From: ARS1285 sp038045965
Lineage (GTDB): Archaea; Nanobdellota; Nanobdellia; Pacearchaeales; GW2011-AR1
Length of the DNA: 64,000 bases
Assembly (NCBI GenBank): GCA_038045965.1
Contig: JBBSXD010000001.1
Coordinates: 86,744 to 150,743, forward strand
Direction of reading: 5' to 3'
The translations under genes and the position numbers were made by a program. The notes beneath the pieces were generated by a model that ran no database searches, was not told where the DNA came from, and worked only from the letters and a program-made list of their open reading frames with translations. Shown here piece by piece: positions 41,542-49,685 of this stretch. Position 1 is the stretch's first letter; every line of letters begins with the position of its first letter.

Positions 41542-43017
41542 TCAAAACACAGCTAAAAACCAACCAATCATTAATAAAGCTAAACTTCCCAATATTAAAT
41601 AAGTTACAAATCTAAATACATTCTCAGCAAATTTTTTATTTCCAGTTAAACCCCATATTGTTATCATAAAAAATCTACCTCCATCAAATATAGCTACAGG
41701 CCACATATTCATTAAAGCCACACTAAGATTAATTAGAGCTAGCCACCAAATTAAATTATAAATGAATAATATTAAATCTGGATTATATTTTGGCTGGTAA
41801 TCTGTGTCAGTTTTCTTAAAAAAATTAAAAAATTCTGTTACTTTTCCAAAAACTCTGCCATTATCCCTGTCTATTAAAGCAATTCCAATAACTGCTCTTT
41901 CAGGATTTTTAGAATCTGCAGCTAAATTAATATTATAATTTAATATTTCTTCTTGATCTCTGGTTATTATTTTAACATTATCTCCTACTTTAAAATTTTT
42001 TAATGTTAAACTTAAATCTACCCCCTCCCTTATTTCATAACTATTAATTTTTATTATAGCTCCTCTTAACCCAGCTTTTAATGCTGGTAGATCTTCAAAT
42101 AAAATTACATTTCCCTCATTGTTTTTATTTTTCAATTGAGTAATAAAATTATCTAATGTAATATAATATTTTTTATTACCTGCTTTAATCTCAGTTAGTT
42201 TTATTTGATTATCTTCACTTCCCAAAATAAGTTCATCTCTTAATCCATTACTTTCAATAACATTTAAAATACTATTTACAGAATTATCACTAATATCTTT
42301 TCCTCCAATCATACTAATATCAGAAATTTTTACAATTCCAGGAGTATAACTATTAAATACAGCTCCTGCTGGAGCATATGCTGCTAAAAAGAAAATAGAT
42401 AATAATAAAAAAAACAAAATAGATAATAATAAATTTGTAAATACTCCTGCCGATAAAACTGCTAGTTGATGGTATTTTGATTTATTTTCCATATCTTTTT
42501 CATCTGGCTCAACAAAAGCTGCTAAGAAAGGACCTAGAAAACCAAATCCAGTAGTTAATATTTTAATATTATATCTTCTTGCAATTATCCCGTGAGCAAA
42601 TTCATGAAACAGAGCAATAACAGCAATACTAATTATCCAATAAGTAAAATAAAACGGCGGAAGAAAACTGATATTAAAAGCTTCTGGCAAATAAGGAATT
42701 AAAGGCATTAACGGAGGAATTTTTATCGCTCTTACTATATCAGGATTAAATAAATAGATAGACAAGAGTTTATATAAAAACCAGACCATACTAAACATTA
42801 AAAAGTATCCTACTATAACTCCGATAAAAGCATAAACACTAAGAAACTTTTTGTATTTAGCTCCTATATAATCAATAAATTTAATTCCAACTTTAGTTCT
42901 ATATAAATACATAATTCCTTCTCTCTTAAGATTACTTCTTCTTTTATATAAAAACCAAATTACAAATAAACTAAAAATAATTAGAAAACTAATATCATAA
43001 ATATAAACACTAGACAT
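41542..43017 (-). CDS. Site-2 protease family membrane metalloprotease with PDZ domain
   Basis: The 491-residue intramembrane protease has the zinc motif HEFAH at residues 138-142 and the second ligand motif NMWPVAIFDGG near residue 435. A PDZ-like domain (about 300-380, including LPALKAGLRGAIIKINSYEIREG) sits between the catalytic segments. About six membrane segments are visible. S2P enzymes cleave membrane-bound regulators within the bilayer. An SD-like AGGAGAG lies just before the ATG. The substrates are unknown. Confidence 0.92.
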   Translation of the reverse strand: MSSVYIYDISFLIIFSLFVIWFLYKRRSNLKREGIMYLYRTKVGIKFIDYIGAKYKKFLSVYAFIGVIVGYFLMFSMVWFLYKLLSIYLFNPDIVRAIKIPPLMPLIPYLPEAFNISFLPPFYFTYWIISIAVIALFHEFAHGIIARRYNIKILTTGFGFLGPFLAAFVEPDEKDMENKSKYHQLAVLSAGVFTNLLLSILFFLLLSIFFLAAYAPAGAVFNSYTPGIVKISDISMIGGKDISDNSVNSILNVIESNGLRDELILGSEDNQIKLTEIKAGNKKYYITLDNFITQLKNKNNEGNVILFEDLPALKAGLRGAIIKINSYEIREGVDLSLTLKNFKVGDNVKIITRDQEEILNYNINLAADSKNPERAVIGIALIDRDNGRVFGKVTEFFNFFKKTDTDYQPKYNPDLILFIYNLIWWLALINLSVALMNMWPVAIFDGGRFFMITIWGLTGNKKFAENVFRFVTYLILGSLALLMIGWFLAVF

Positions 43018-43165
43018 TTTCTCTCCTAACTTATCAAAAGTTTAAATATCTTTTTAAATCTTGGGATTTTATAAATTAAGTATTAAATTTAGAAGTTTTT
43101 GTATTGCAAATTTGTAGTATCTTCAGATTACAAATTTAGGTATTATCATATAATTCATGAAACAA

Positions 43166-43212
43166 TCTAGCTGGACAATTGATAACAAATGAAAATAAAT
43201 TGTCTAGCTGGA
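43166..43212 (-). terminator. Strong 15-bp inverted repeat between eL40 and the protease gene
   Basis: Arms 43166-43180 (TCTAGCTGGACAATT) and 43198-43212 (AATTGTCTAGCTGGA) pair over 15 bp with two G-U wobbles and a 17-nt loop, by far the longest stem I see in an intergenic region here. It lies 52 nt after the eL40 stop and 153 nt before the protease start, on the transcribed strand of both. It may end or stabilise the eL40/aIF5A transcript, or act as a regulatory RNA element. No U-tract follows directly. Confidence 0.45.
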
Positions 43213-43263
43213 ATATTTGGATTTATAAAAATTTATCAAAAATAAGATTTTATATATCAGAAT

Positions 43264-43428
43264 TTATTTTTTTCTAATAGATCTAAATTCACTCTTTAAA
43301 CATTTTCTACATCTAACCTTTTTTTCAAAAATTTTTCTAGGATCAGCTCTAATTTTTATTTTACAATTTTTACATACAAACATATTTCTATATAATCTTG
43401 CTTGAGCCGCAGGTAATTTTGTTCCCAT
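43264..43428 (-). CDS. rpl40e: Ribosomal protein eL40
   Basis: The 54-residue zinc protein has LPAAQARLYRNMFVCKNCK at the N-terminus, then KIRADPRKIFEKKVRCRKC: two CX2C pairs (residues 19-22 and 40-43) typical of archaeal eL40. The start ATG 43428 lies 17 bases after the aIF5A stop. Confidence 0.92.
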   Translation of the reverse strand: MGTKLPAAQARLYRNMFVCKNCKIKIRADPRKIFEKKVRCRKCLKSEFRSIRKK

Positions 43429-43445
43429 TTTAGATTGTTATTTAT

Positions 43446-43835
43446 TTAATTCTTCCTCTTTATAATTTTTACTCCTTCTATATTCCAATATTCAACTTGA
43501 TCCTCTTCTTTTATCTGCCCTTTTAATTCTTCTATAATGGGAATTTCTAAAGTTTCATAATTATCTAAATCCATAACACTTGCATTATCACCAATTATAT
43601 TTAAAACTTGAGCCTTGTTTTTTTCAATCATTGGAACTTCCATTCTTTCATGACCAGCACTAACAAAGACCTTTTTCTTGCCATCAATTATTCCAATAGC
43701 TTCTATTCTACATTTAGCATGACCATGTTTTCCAGTTTTAGAGATATCATTACTTTTGACAACACAGGCAGTTCCATCAACCATTATAGTAGCACCAGGT
43801 TTAGCTTCTGTTGCACTAATTAATTTAAACGCCAT
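43446..43835 (-). CDS. Translation factor aIF5A
   Basis: The 129-residue factor promotes peptide-bond formation at difficult sequences. The hypusination loop SKTGKHGHAK is intact with Lys36 as the modified residue, and is followed by RIEAIGIIDGKKKVFV and a C-terminal OB-fold. No deoxyhypusine synthase gene is visible in this window. It is the first gene of a short pair with eL40. Confidence 0.95.
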   Translation of the reverse strand: MAFKLISATEAKPGATIMVDGTACVVKSNDISKTGKHGHAKCRIEAIGIIDGKKKVFVSAGHERMEVPMIEKNKAQVLNIIGDNASVMDLDNYETLEIPIIEELKGQIKEEDQVEYWNIEGVKIIKRKN

Positions 43836-43879
43836 TCAACACCATTATTATTTTTATGATATAGATTAAAAAAATATGT

Positions 43880-44701
43880 TTATAAATCTTGTGCAGACCC
43901 AAGGAAATTATCATAATTATCTTTAAGTAGAAATCTTAAACATTCATTAGATATATTACTATTTTTTAGCCATTCAATAAAACATTCTTTAGGAATTCTT
44001 CTTTCTAAAGAGAGTGGTAATGTAAATCCTTTTAATTTTCCGTAATCAAATTGTTTAAAAAGAGATTTATCTGGAATTTTAGATATACGACTTAATTCTT
44101 CAATAGTATATAACTTAGAATCTAAATAATTAATCATCTCATTATCATTAAGAAATTTAATAAGATCTTCTCCCTTGACATTTCTTTTTTTATTTAATAC
44201 TTTTACTCTTTCACCTTTGATATATCCTAAATCTATCCATCTAGAAACAATTTTTGGAGAAAACTTAGTAATTTTAAAAATATCATATGTACTATAATCT
44301 GCGTCAGGACATATAGAAATTTTATTAGAATCATAAGATTCATAAAATTTTTTAACTCTTTCAGAAATTAATTCAATACCATTATTATAATTTGGAATTA
44401 TTAGAGATTCTTGAAAAAGCCCTTCTAAATTATTATATTTATTCTCTCTATAAAATCCTATCTTATATTTTTTATTTCTCTCAGAAAAAATAATATATTC
44501 TCTATACTCATCATTAATCATCTCTAAATCAGCTAAAATTAATTTAGAATTTAGTATCTGGCTTTTAGAATTAGTCTCTCTAAAAATTAAAACTTCTTTA
44601 CCAGTTTCAGATAATTTTTTTGATAAATTTTGATAAAATGTTCTTCTTGAATCCAAATGATTAGTAGGAATCGCAAATATAATTATATCATATTTTTGCA
44701 T
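43880..44701 (-). CDS. Putative DNA-binding protein with two MerR/excisionase-like helix-turn-helix units
   Basis: The 273-residue protein has an N-terminal alpha/beta region (QKYDIIIFAIPTNHLDSRR, TGKEVLIFRET). Two successive helix-turn-helix-like units follow: STYDIFKITKFSPKIVSRWI, then GYIKGERVKVLNKKRN at about 140-190, and YTIEELSRISKIPDKSLFKQ, then YGKLKGFTLPLSLERRIPKE at about 195-245. Each ends with a helix that could close a wing (GEDLIKFL, KECFIEWL). This resembles tandem MerR/excisionase folds. Target and trigger are unknown. It is divergent from the FKBP gene. Confidence 0.5.
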   Translation of the reverse strand: MQKYDIIIFAIPTNHLDSRRTFYQNLSKKLSETGKEVLIFRETNSKSQILNSKLILADLEMINDEYREYIIFSERNKKYKIGFYRENKYNNLEGLFQESLIIPNYNNGIELISERVKKFYESYDSNKISICPDADYSTYDIFKITKFSPKIVSRWIDLGYIKGERVKVLNKKRNVKGEDLIKFLNDNEMINYLDSKLYTIEELSRISKIPDKSLFKQFDYGKLKGFTLPLSLERRIPKECFIEWLKNSNISNECLRFLLKDNYDNFLGSAQDL

Positions 44702-44773
44702 CTAAAAAAAGTAAATTATAATATTTAAATTTTTATACATAAACTTTTAATACTAATTATTATAGATTTTATA

Positions 44774-45436
44774 ATGACTTTAATAAAAAAAAATGATTTT
44801 ATAGAAATAGATTTTACTGGATATGCAAATAATCAGATTTTTGATACTACAAATTCAAAAGATGCTGAAAAAATAGGTTTAGAAATAAAAGATATAAAAC
44901 CTTTAACAATTTCAGTAGGAAATCAAATGGTTATTAAAGGATTAGATGAGGATTTAGAAAAAAAAGAAATAGGAAAAGAATATTCTGTTGATATATCTCC
45001 AGAAAAAGCTTTTGGAAAAAGAAACCCTTCCATGATAAAAACTTACGGAATAAATAATTTTAAAAAACAAAATTTAAATCCCTATACTGGAATGGTTTTA
45101 CAATTAGATAATATGATTGCTAAGGTTATATCTGTAAATGGGGGTAGAGTTACTGTTGATTTTAATAATCCTTTAGCAGGAAAAAGTATAAACTATAAAT
45201 ATAAAATAAATAAGATAATAACAGAAGATAAAGAAAAAGTAAATGCTATACAAGATTTCTTTTTTAGAAAACGTCTTGAATTTATTATAAAAGATAAGAA
45301 AGTAATATTTAAAGATGAAGAAATAAAACCTTTTATAGAATTAATAAACCCAAAATTAAAAGATATGACTGGATTGACATTCGAGATAGAAATTAAATCA
45401 GAAAATAAAGAGATTAAAGAAAAAACAATCATATAA
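44774..45436 (+). CDS. FKBP-type peptidyl-prolyl isomerase (SlyD-like)
   Basis: The 220-residue protein has the FKBP frame NDFIEIDFTGYANNQIFDTT, then VGNQMVIKGLDEDLEKKEIG and the inserted flap typical of SlyD-like archaeal forms (ISPEKAFGKRNPSMIKTYG), followed by VISVNGGRVTVDFNNPLAGK. A C-terminal domain of about 80 residues is the usual extra domain in archaeal long FKBPs. It acts as a cytosolic folding catalyst and chaperone. It lies 59 nt before ftsZ on the same strand. Confidence 0.92.
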   Translation: MTLIKKNDFIEIDFTGYANNQIFDTTNSKDAEKIGLEIKDIKPLTISVGNQMVIKGLDEDLEKKEIGKEYSVDISPEKAFGKRNPSMIKTYGINNFKKQNLNPYTGMVLQLDNMIAKVISVNGGRVTVDFNNPLAGKSINYKYKINKIITEDKEKVNAIQDFFFRKRLEFIIKDKKVIFKDEEIKPFIELINPKLKDMTGLTFEIEIKSENKEIKEKTII

Positions 45437-45465
45437 ATCAAAACACTCAATAAAACTCCATAATA

Positions 45466-45473
45466 TTTATATA
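45466..45473 (+). promoter_or_regulatory. TATA box of ftsZ
   Basis: TTTATATA lies 30 bases before the ftsZ ATG, so the transcript would be leaderless or nearly so. The same octamer occurs 28 bases before sepF (49658-49665). Confidence 0.5.
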
Positions 45474-45495
45474 CAGATTCTAGTTGTTTATAAAA

Positions 45496-46704
45496 ATGGA
45501 AGAGGATTACGAAAAAGAGGATTTTATTCCTAAATATAGAAATGGCTCAGATTTTGCTAGAAAAGAAATTAATTATCCTCACTTTCATAGTTCTGATAAT
45601 CCAAATCAAAAAGGATTCAAATCTGTATCATCTAATTTAAGTAAAAGTCAAGAGCTCAGCGATATAGATAAAGAATTAGAAGAACTAGTTAAAAAACAAC
45701 ATGCAAAAGTAAAAGTCTTTGGAGTTGGAGGAGCTGGAGGAAACACTATTTCTAGAATGAGAGAAATTGGAATTAAAGGCGGAGAATTTATAGCTCTTAA
45801 TACAGATGCTCAAGATCTTTTATATTCAAGTGCTGATTATAAAATATTATTAGGAAAGGAATTGACTATGGGATTGGGAGCTGGTTCTAATCCAAAAGTT
45901 GGAGAAGAAGCAGCACATGAATCTGAACAAGAAATAAAAAAAAGATTAACTGGTTGTGATATGATTTTTGTAACATGTGGTTTAGGAGGAGGAACTGGTT
46001 CTGGTGCTGCTGGTGTTATAGCAAGTTTAGCGAAAAAACAAGGTGCTCTAACTATAGGAGTTGTAACAATGCCTTTTACTATTGAAGGTAAAAAAAGAAT
46101 AGAAAATGCAGAATATGGATTAGAAAGATTGCAATCTTCCGTAGATACTTTAATAGTAATTCCTAACGATAAACTTTTAGAGATAGCTCCAGAATTACCA
46201 TTACAAACTGCTTTTAAAGTAGCTGATGAAATTCTCACAAATGCTGTGAAAGGAACAACAGAACTTGTTACAAAATCAGGACTTGTTAATCTTGATTTTG
46301 CAGATGTTAAAGCCGTAATGTCAAATGGAGGAGTTTCCTTAATAGGAATGGGAGAATCAGATTCAGCGAACAGAGCTCAAGATGCAGTAGAAAAAGCTCT
46401 AACAAATCCTTTGTTAGATGTAGATTTATCAGATTCAACAGGAGCCTTAATAAATATTATAGGGGGAAATGATATGTCTTTAGATGAAGCACGAGCAATT
46501 ATTTCTTCAGTTGGACAGAGATTAAATCCTAATGCAAAAATGATTTGGGGAGCACAAATATCTCCAGAAATGGAAAAATCTATTAGAGTTATGATTATAA
46601 TAACTGGAGTAAAATCATCTCAGATAATTGGAAGCGATTTACCAATAGAAATGAAAAAACAACTAGAAATGGAAGATGAATTAGGAATTGAATTTTTGGA
46701 ATAG
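45496..46704 (+). CDS. ftsZ: Cell division protein FtsZ
   Basis: The 402-residue tubulin-like GTPase builds the division ring. The nucleotide-binding blocks are VFGVGGAGGNTISRM (about 74-88), ALNTDAQDL, and the tubulin signature GGGTGSG at residues 164-170; the synergy loop region is near DLDFADVKAVMSNGGV-like sequence. An N-terminal extension of about 65 residues is polar and probably flexible. The ATG at 45496 is preferred over TTG 45484. The C-terminus DELGIEFLE resembles archaeal FtsZ1. Its anchor SepF is encoded 3 kb downstream. Confidence 0.95.
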   Translation: MEEDYEKEDFIPKYRNGSDFARKEINYPHFHSSDNPNQKGFKSVSSNLSKSQELSDIDKELEELVKKQHAKVKVFGVGGAGGNTISRMREIGIKGGEFIALNTDAQDLLYSSADYKILLGKELTMGLGAGSNPKVGEEAAHESEQEIKKRLTGCDMIFVTCGLGGGTGSGAAGVIASLAKKQGALTIGVVTMPFTIEGKKRIENAEYGLERLQSSVDTLIVIPNDKLLEIAPELPLQTAFKVADEILTNAVKGTTELVTKSGLVNLDFADVKAVMSNGGVSLIGMGESDSANRAQDAVEKALTNPLLDVDLSDSTGALINIIGGNDMSLDEARAIISSVGQRLNPNAKMIWGAQISPEMEKSIRVMIIITGVKSSQIIGSDLPIEMKKQLEMEDELGIEFLE

Positions 46705-46757
46705 ATTTTTACTTAAATATAATAATTTTTAAATAGTATTTATGCGATAATGATTTT

Positions 46758-46967
46758 ATGAAATCAAAAGTTAAAATGACAATGAGAGATTATGAAGATT
46801 TTAAATTATTTAGAAGATTATGTTTAGCAGGATTACTATTTCTTGGAGGAATTGGATGCTACCAAGAAATTTCTGGAAGCATTAAAAAATATGGTTCATT
46901 TAAAAATTTTTATAATCATCATATGGAAGAACTTAATAAAATTAATTTTAGAGGAATTTACCCTTAA
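46758..46967 (+). CDS. Small membrane protein between ftsZ and secE
   Basis: The 69-residue protein has a basic N-terminus, one hydrophobic helix (LCLAGLLFLGGIGCY, about 23-37) and a polar tail rich in Asn, His and Tyr. It starts 53 nt after ftsZ and ends 63 nt before secE, all on the plus strand. The position suggests a division- or membrane-related role but no family is recognised. Confidence 0.5.
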   Translation: MKSKVKMTMRDYEDFKLFRRLCLAGLLFLGGIGCYQEISGSIKKYGSFKNFYNHHMEELNKINFRGIYP

Positions 46968-47030
46968 TCTTATTTTTATAGGGTCTTTAAAAATCTAAAA
47001 CTTTTTAAACTAACAATCACAAATTTTATT

Positions 47031-47204
47031 ATGTTAAATATAAAATCTTTTTTAAATCAAAGTTTGAGAGTATGGAAATTATTAAAAAAACCAACTAACG
47101 AAGAATTTAAAACAATATCTAAAGTTTCTGCGATAGGACTTTGCATAATTGGACTTTTAGGATTCTTAATTAATTTAATAATGACTTATCTTAATTTATC
47201 TTAA
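47031..47204 (+). CDS. secE: Protein translocase subunit SecE (Sec61 gamma)
   Basis: The 57-residue protein has an amphipathic helix SLRVWKLLKKPTNEEFKTIS and one C-terminal membrane helix (SAIGLCIIGLLGFLINLIM), the exact layout of archaeal SecE. The WxxxxKPTxxEF pattern is diagnostic. It lies 84 bases before spt5, the conserved secE-spt5-uL11 order. The SecY partner is encoded at 19958-21322. Confidence 0.93.
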   Translation: MLNIKSFLNQSLRVWKLLKKPTNEEFKTISKVSAIGLCIIGLLGFLINLIMTYLNLS

Positions 47205-47288
47205 GCTTGCAAAAAATTTATATACTCCTTATTTTAACTAATATTATCTTTCTAAGTGTTTATCATTTAGTTGGAGCTGAAAAATAAA

Positions 47289-47912
47289 ATGGAAGAAATA
47301 AAAAATAATCAAGAATCTCAAATATTTATAATTAAAGTAACAACTAATAAAGAAGATCGTGCACTTGAATTAATTTCCGAGAAAATACACAAGAAAGAAC
47401 TTAATATTTATTCTCTTTCTAGACCTCATGGATTAAGAGGTTATATTTTCTTAGAAGCTGCTGATAGAGATTCTGCAGAAGAGGCATCTTACAATCTTCC
47501 ATATGTAAAAGGTATAATCGGAAAGACAGTTAGTTACGAAGAAATTAAAAATATGTTAGAGCCTGTTTTAGAAGAAATCAATATAGAAAAAGGAGATATA
47601 GTTGAGATAATAGGGGAGCCATTCAAAAAAGAAAAAGCAAAAGTTATTAGAGTTGATAAATCTAAAGGAGAATCAGTAGTTACTCTTTTGGCAGCAGTAG
47701 TTCCAATCCCCGTTACTGTAAGATTAGATAATATTAAAGTAATAAGAAGAGAAAAAGAAGAAAATTCAGAAGAAGATTTAAATGAATCAGGGGAAAGTTT
47801 TAATAAGAAATCCAGTGAGATAAATGAAGAAACTCCTTTAGGAGACGCTCCAGATATTAGTCAAGATTATAAAGAATCTACAGGAAGTTTAGTTCCAGAT
47901 GATGATTATTAG
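47289..47912 (+). CDS. spt5: Transcription elongation factor Spt5 (NusG)
   Basis: The NGN domain (FIIKVTTNKEDRALELISEK; RPHGLRGYIFLEAADRD; VKGIIGKTVSYEEI) and a KOW domain (IEKGDIVEIIGEPFKKEKAK) are both present. It clamps RNA polymerase and couples it to the ribosome. The chain carries an acidic C-terminal tail of about 50 residues not usual for archaeal Spt5. The ATG at 47289 is preferred over TTG 47271; TTTATATA-like DNA lies at about 47219. Confidence 0.94.
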   Translation: MEEIKNNQESQIFIIKVTTNKEDRALELISEKIHKKELNIYSLSRPHGLRGYIFLEAADRDSAEEASYNLPYVKGIIGKTVSYEEIKNMLEPVLEEINIEKGDIVEIIGEPFKKEKAKVIRVDKSKGESVVTLLAAVVPIPVTVRLDNIKVIRREKEENSEEDLNESGESFNKKSSEINEETPLGDAPDISQDYKESTGSLVPDDDY

Positions 47913-47956
47913 ATAAATTTAAATAATGTGAATAAAATCAAAATAATAAAATTATT

Positions 47957-48658
47957 ATGGTTAAAATTAATTTATTGATAGAGGGAGGAAATATGAAACC
48001 GGGACCAGCTATAGCTCAGCAACTTGGACCTATGGGCATAAATATAGGTAAAGTTATTTCTGAAGTCAATGAATCTACAAAATCTTTTAATGGGATGAAA
48101 GTTCCAGTAGAATTAGATATCAATGAAAAAACTAAAAATTTTGTAATAAATATATCTTCTCCACCAACTTCAGAATTAATAAAAAAAGAACTTAATATAG
48201 AAAAAGGTACAAACAAAAATAAAGAAATAAAAGTTGGCAATGCTTCAATAGAAGATATTATAAAAATAGCTAAAATTAAATTTCCAAATATGCTTGATAA
48301 AGATATTAAATCGGCAGTTAAATCTATTTTAGGAACTTGTGCTTCAGTAGGAATATTAGTTGAGAATAAAAATCCTTTAGAATTAGTAGAGTTAGTAAAT
48401 AAAGGTGAATTTGATTCAGAAATTAATTCAGAAAAATCTGAGACCTCTAATGAAAAGAGAAAGATGATAAATGATTTTTTCTCACAAATTAGATCTCAAC
48501 AAGATGCAAAAGTGGTTGCAGAAAAGAAAGCTGCTGAAGAAGCTGCTGCAAAAACTGAAGAAACAAAAGCTGTTCCTGCCACCACAACTACAAAAGCTCC
48601 AGAGAAAAAAGCTCCAGAGAAAACAGTACAAAAAGAAAAAACAGTTTCAAAGAAATGA
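47957..48658 (+). CDS. rpl11: Ribosomal protein uL11 with long low-complexity C-terminus
   Basis: The 233-residue protein begins MVKINLLIEGGNMKPGPAIA and QQLGPMGINIGKVISEVNE, the thiostrepton-loop domain, and has the rRNA-binding domain AKIKFPNMLDKDIKSAVKSI and LGTCASVGI. After about residue 160 comes a 70-residue tail rich in Ala, Lys, Glu, Thr and Pro. Such a tail is rare in uL11 and may be disordered. The gene is separated from uL1-uL10-P1, which are encoded at 38.4-40.2 kb on the other strand. Confidence 0.94.
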   Translation: MVKINLLIEGGNMKPGPAIAQQLGPMGINIGKVISEVNESTKSFNGMKVPVELDINEKTKNFVINISSPPTSELIKKELNIEKGTNKNKEIKVGNASIEDIIKIAKIKFPNMLDKDIKSAVKSILGTCASVGILVENKNPLELVELVNKGEFDSEINSEKSETSNEKRKMINDFFSQIRSQQDAKVVAEKKAAEEAAAKTEETKAVPATTTTKAPEKKAPEKTVQKEKTVSKK

Positions 48659-48713
48659 CTTAATAAAATTATTTGTAAAGATTTTTAAACATATAAATTT
48701 ATTAATTTTGTAT

Positions 48714-48787
48714 GGGGCTGTGGGGAAGCCTGGTTATCCTCCGAGGTTTGGGACTTCGTGTCCCCGGTTCAAATCCGGGCAGCCCCA
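48714..48787 (+). tRNA. tRNA-Pro (anticodon UGG)
   Basis: The cloverleaf can be folded by eye: acceptor GGGGCTG/CAGCCCC, D arm GGGA/TCCT, anticodon stem CGAGG/CTTCG with loop TTTGGGA, a four-base variable region, and T arm CCCGG-TTCAAAT-CCGGG. The anticodon is TGG at 48749-48751 with G37, typical for proline. The discriminator is A48787 and no 3' CCA is encoded. No intron. A TTTTTAAAC promoter-like element lies about 30 bases upstream. Confidence 0.93.
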
Positions 48788-48835
48788 TTTAAATTTAAGA
48801 CAAAGATTTTTAAACCAATTATAATAAATCTTATT

Positions 48836-49051
48836 ATGAGAACAAAAAAAATTAAGTCTGCAGGAAGATTTGGTTCTAAACATGGAGTAAGAGTTAGAAG
48901 AAAGATAACAGAAATTGAATCTACTCAAAGAAAAAAACAAAATTGTATTTTTTGTAATGGGATAGCAAAAAGAATCTCTAAAGGATTATGGGAATGTAAA
49001 AGATGTGAAAAAAAATTTAGCGGACATACTTATTTTATAAATAAAAAATAG
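48836..49051 (+). CDS. rpl37ae: Ribosomal protein eL43 (L37Ae)
   Basis: The 71-residue protein reads MRTKKIKSAGRFGSKHGVR at the start and has a zinc-binding pair of CX2C motifs (CIFC and CKRC, 14 residues apart). This is the standard archaeal eL43 form. I use ATG 48836; longer frames would run through the tRNA gene and are artefacts. Confidence 0.93.
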   Translation: MRTKKIKSAGRFGSKHGVRVRRKITEIESTQRKKQNCIFCNGIAKRISKGLWECKRCEKKFSGHTYFINKK

Positions 49052-49085
49052 AAACAATTAAATACAAATAAATAATAAAAACATA

Positions 49086-49223
49086 ATGACATCCTACAAA
49101 TGTTTTAAATGTGGAAAGAAAATAACTTCTTTAGCTTTGGGAAAAAGATTTCTTTGTCCTAATTGCAGATATAAAATATTCTACAAACCAAGAACTCATG
49201 TAGTTAAAATAAAAGCAGTATAA
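49086..49223 (+). CDS. rpoP: DNA-directed RNA polymerase subunit P (Rpo12)
   Basis: The 45-residue zinc protein MTSYKCFKCGKKITSLALGK contains CFKC and CPNC (residues 6-9 and 24-27) and ends RYKIFYKPRTHVVKIKAV. The CPxCxxKIFYKxR sequence is diagnostic for Rpb12/Rpo12, which bridges large polymerase subunits during assembly. The eL43-Rpo12-prefoldin beta order is conserved in many archaea. Confidence 0.93.
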   Translation: MTSYKCFKCGKKITSLALGKRFLCPNCRYKIFYKPRTHVVKIKAV

Positions 49224-49256
49224 TTATTTTCTATTATATTGTCTATAATAAATAAA

Positions 49257-49586
49257 ATGGAATTTGATAAACAAACTCAAAACAAGATTTATGAACTTCA
49301 GTTGCTAGAGCAAAATTTACAAGGTTTAATTATGCAAAAACAAGCTTTTCAGATAGAACTTTCAGAAACAGAAAATGCACTTAATGAAATATTTAATTCT
49401 AAAGAAGATGTTTTTAAGTTAGTTGGAAATATAATGATAAAGTCTGACAAGAAAAAAATCTCCGATGAATTAAAAAGAAAGAAAGATATTATAATATTAA
49501 GACTAAAATCAATAAACTCAGAAGAAAATAATATTAACAATCAAATTGAAGAAATAAAAAAAGAAGTAATGACAAAAATAAAATAA
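49257..49586 (+). CDS. pfdB: Prefoldin subunit beta
   Basis: The 109-residue protein consists of two coiled-coil helices (about residues 1-48 and 75-109: KQTQNKIYELQLLEQNLQGL at the start) joined by a hairpin with VFKLVGNIMIKSDKKK, matching the VYKxVGxIMVK-type beta-subunit signature. It pairs with prefoldin alpha (18680-19066). The ATG at 49257 is chosen over TTG 49239. Confidence 0.92.
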   Translation: MEFDKQTQNKIYELQLLEQNLQGLIMQKQAFQIELSETENALNEIFNSKEDVFKLVGNIMIKSDKKKISDELKRKKDIIILRLKSINSEENNINNQIEEIKKEVMTKIK

Positions 49587-49657
49587 ATCTTTAATAATTT
49601 CTGATATAAATAAATTATGAAATATTCTGTATAATATTTTAACAATCATAGAAATAT

Positions 49658-49665
49658 TTATATAG
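49658..49665 (+). promoter_or_regulatory. TATA box of sepF
   Basis: TTTATATA preceded by AAATA, 28 bases before the sepF start. It is the same sequence and nearly the same spacing as in front of ftsZ, suggesting matched, leaderless expression. Confidence 0.45.
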
Positions 49666-49685
49666 TTCTCAATTTAGAAAGAACT

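Noticed and set aside
43166..43212. TCTAGCTGGA pair as insertion-sequence ends or a target-site repeat
   Set aside because: No transposase or remnant lies between; the copies are explained as arms of one hairpin.
47988..47996. GGAGGAAAT followed by ATG inside the uL11 gene, suggesting a start at the internal Met
   Set aside because: The upstream residues (VKINLLIEGGN) belong to the conserved uL11 N-terminus, so the first ATG is right and the SD-like string just encodes Gly-Gly-Asn.
48758..48838. Longer N-terminus for eL43 reading through the tRNA
   Set aside because: It overlaps the tRNA-Pro gene; the family starts at MRTKKIKSAG.
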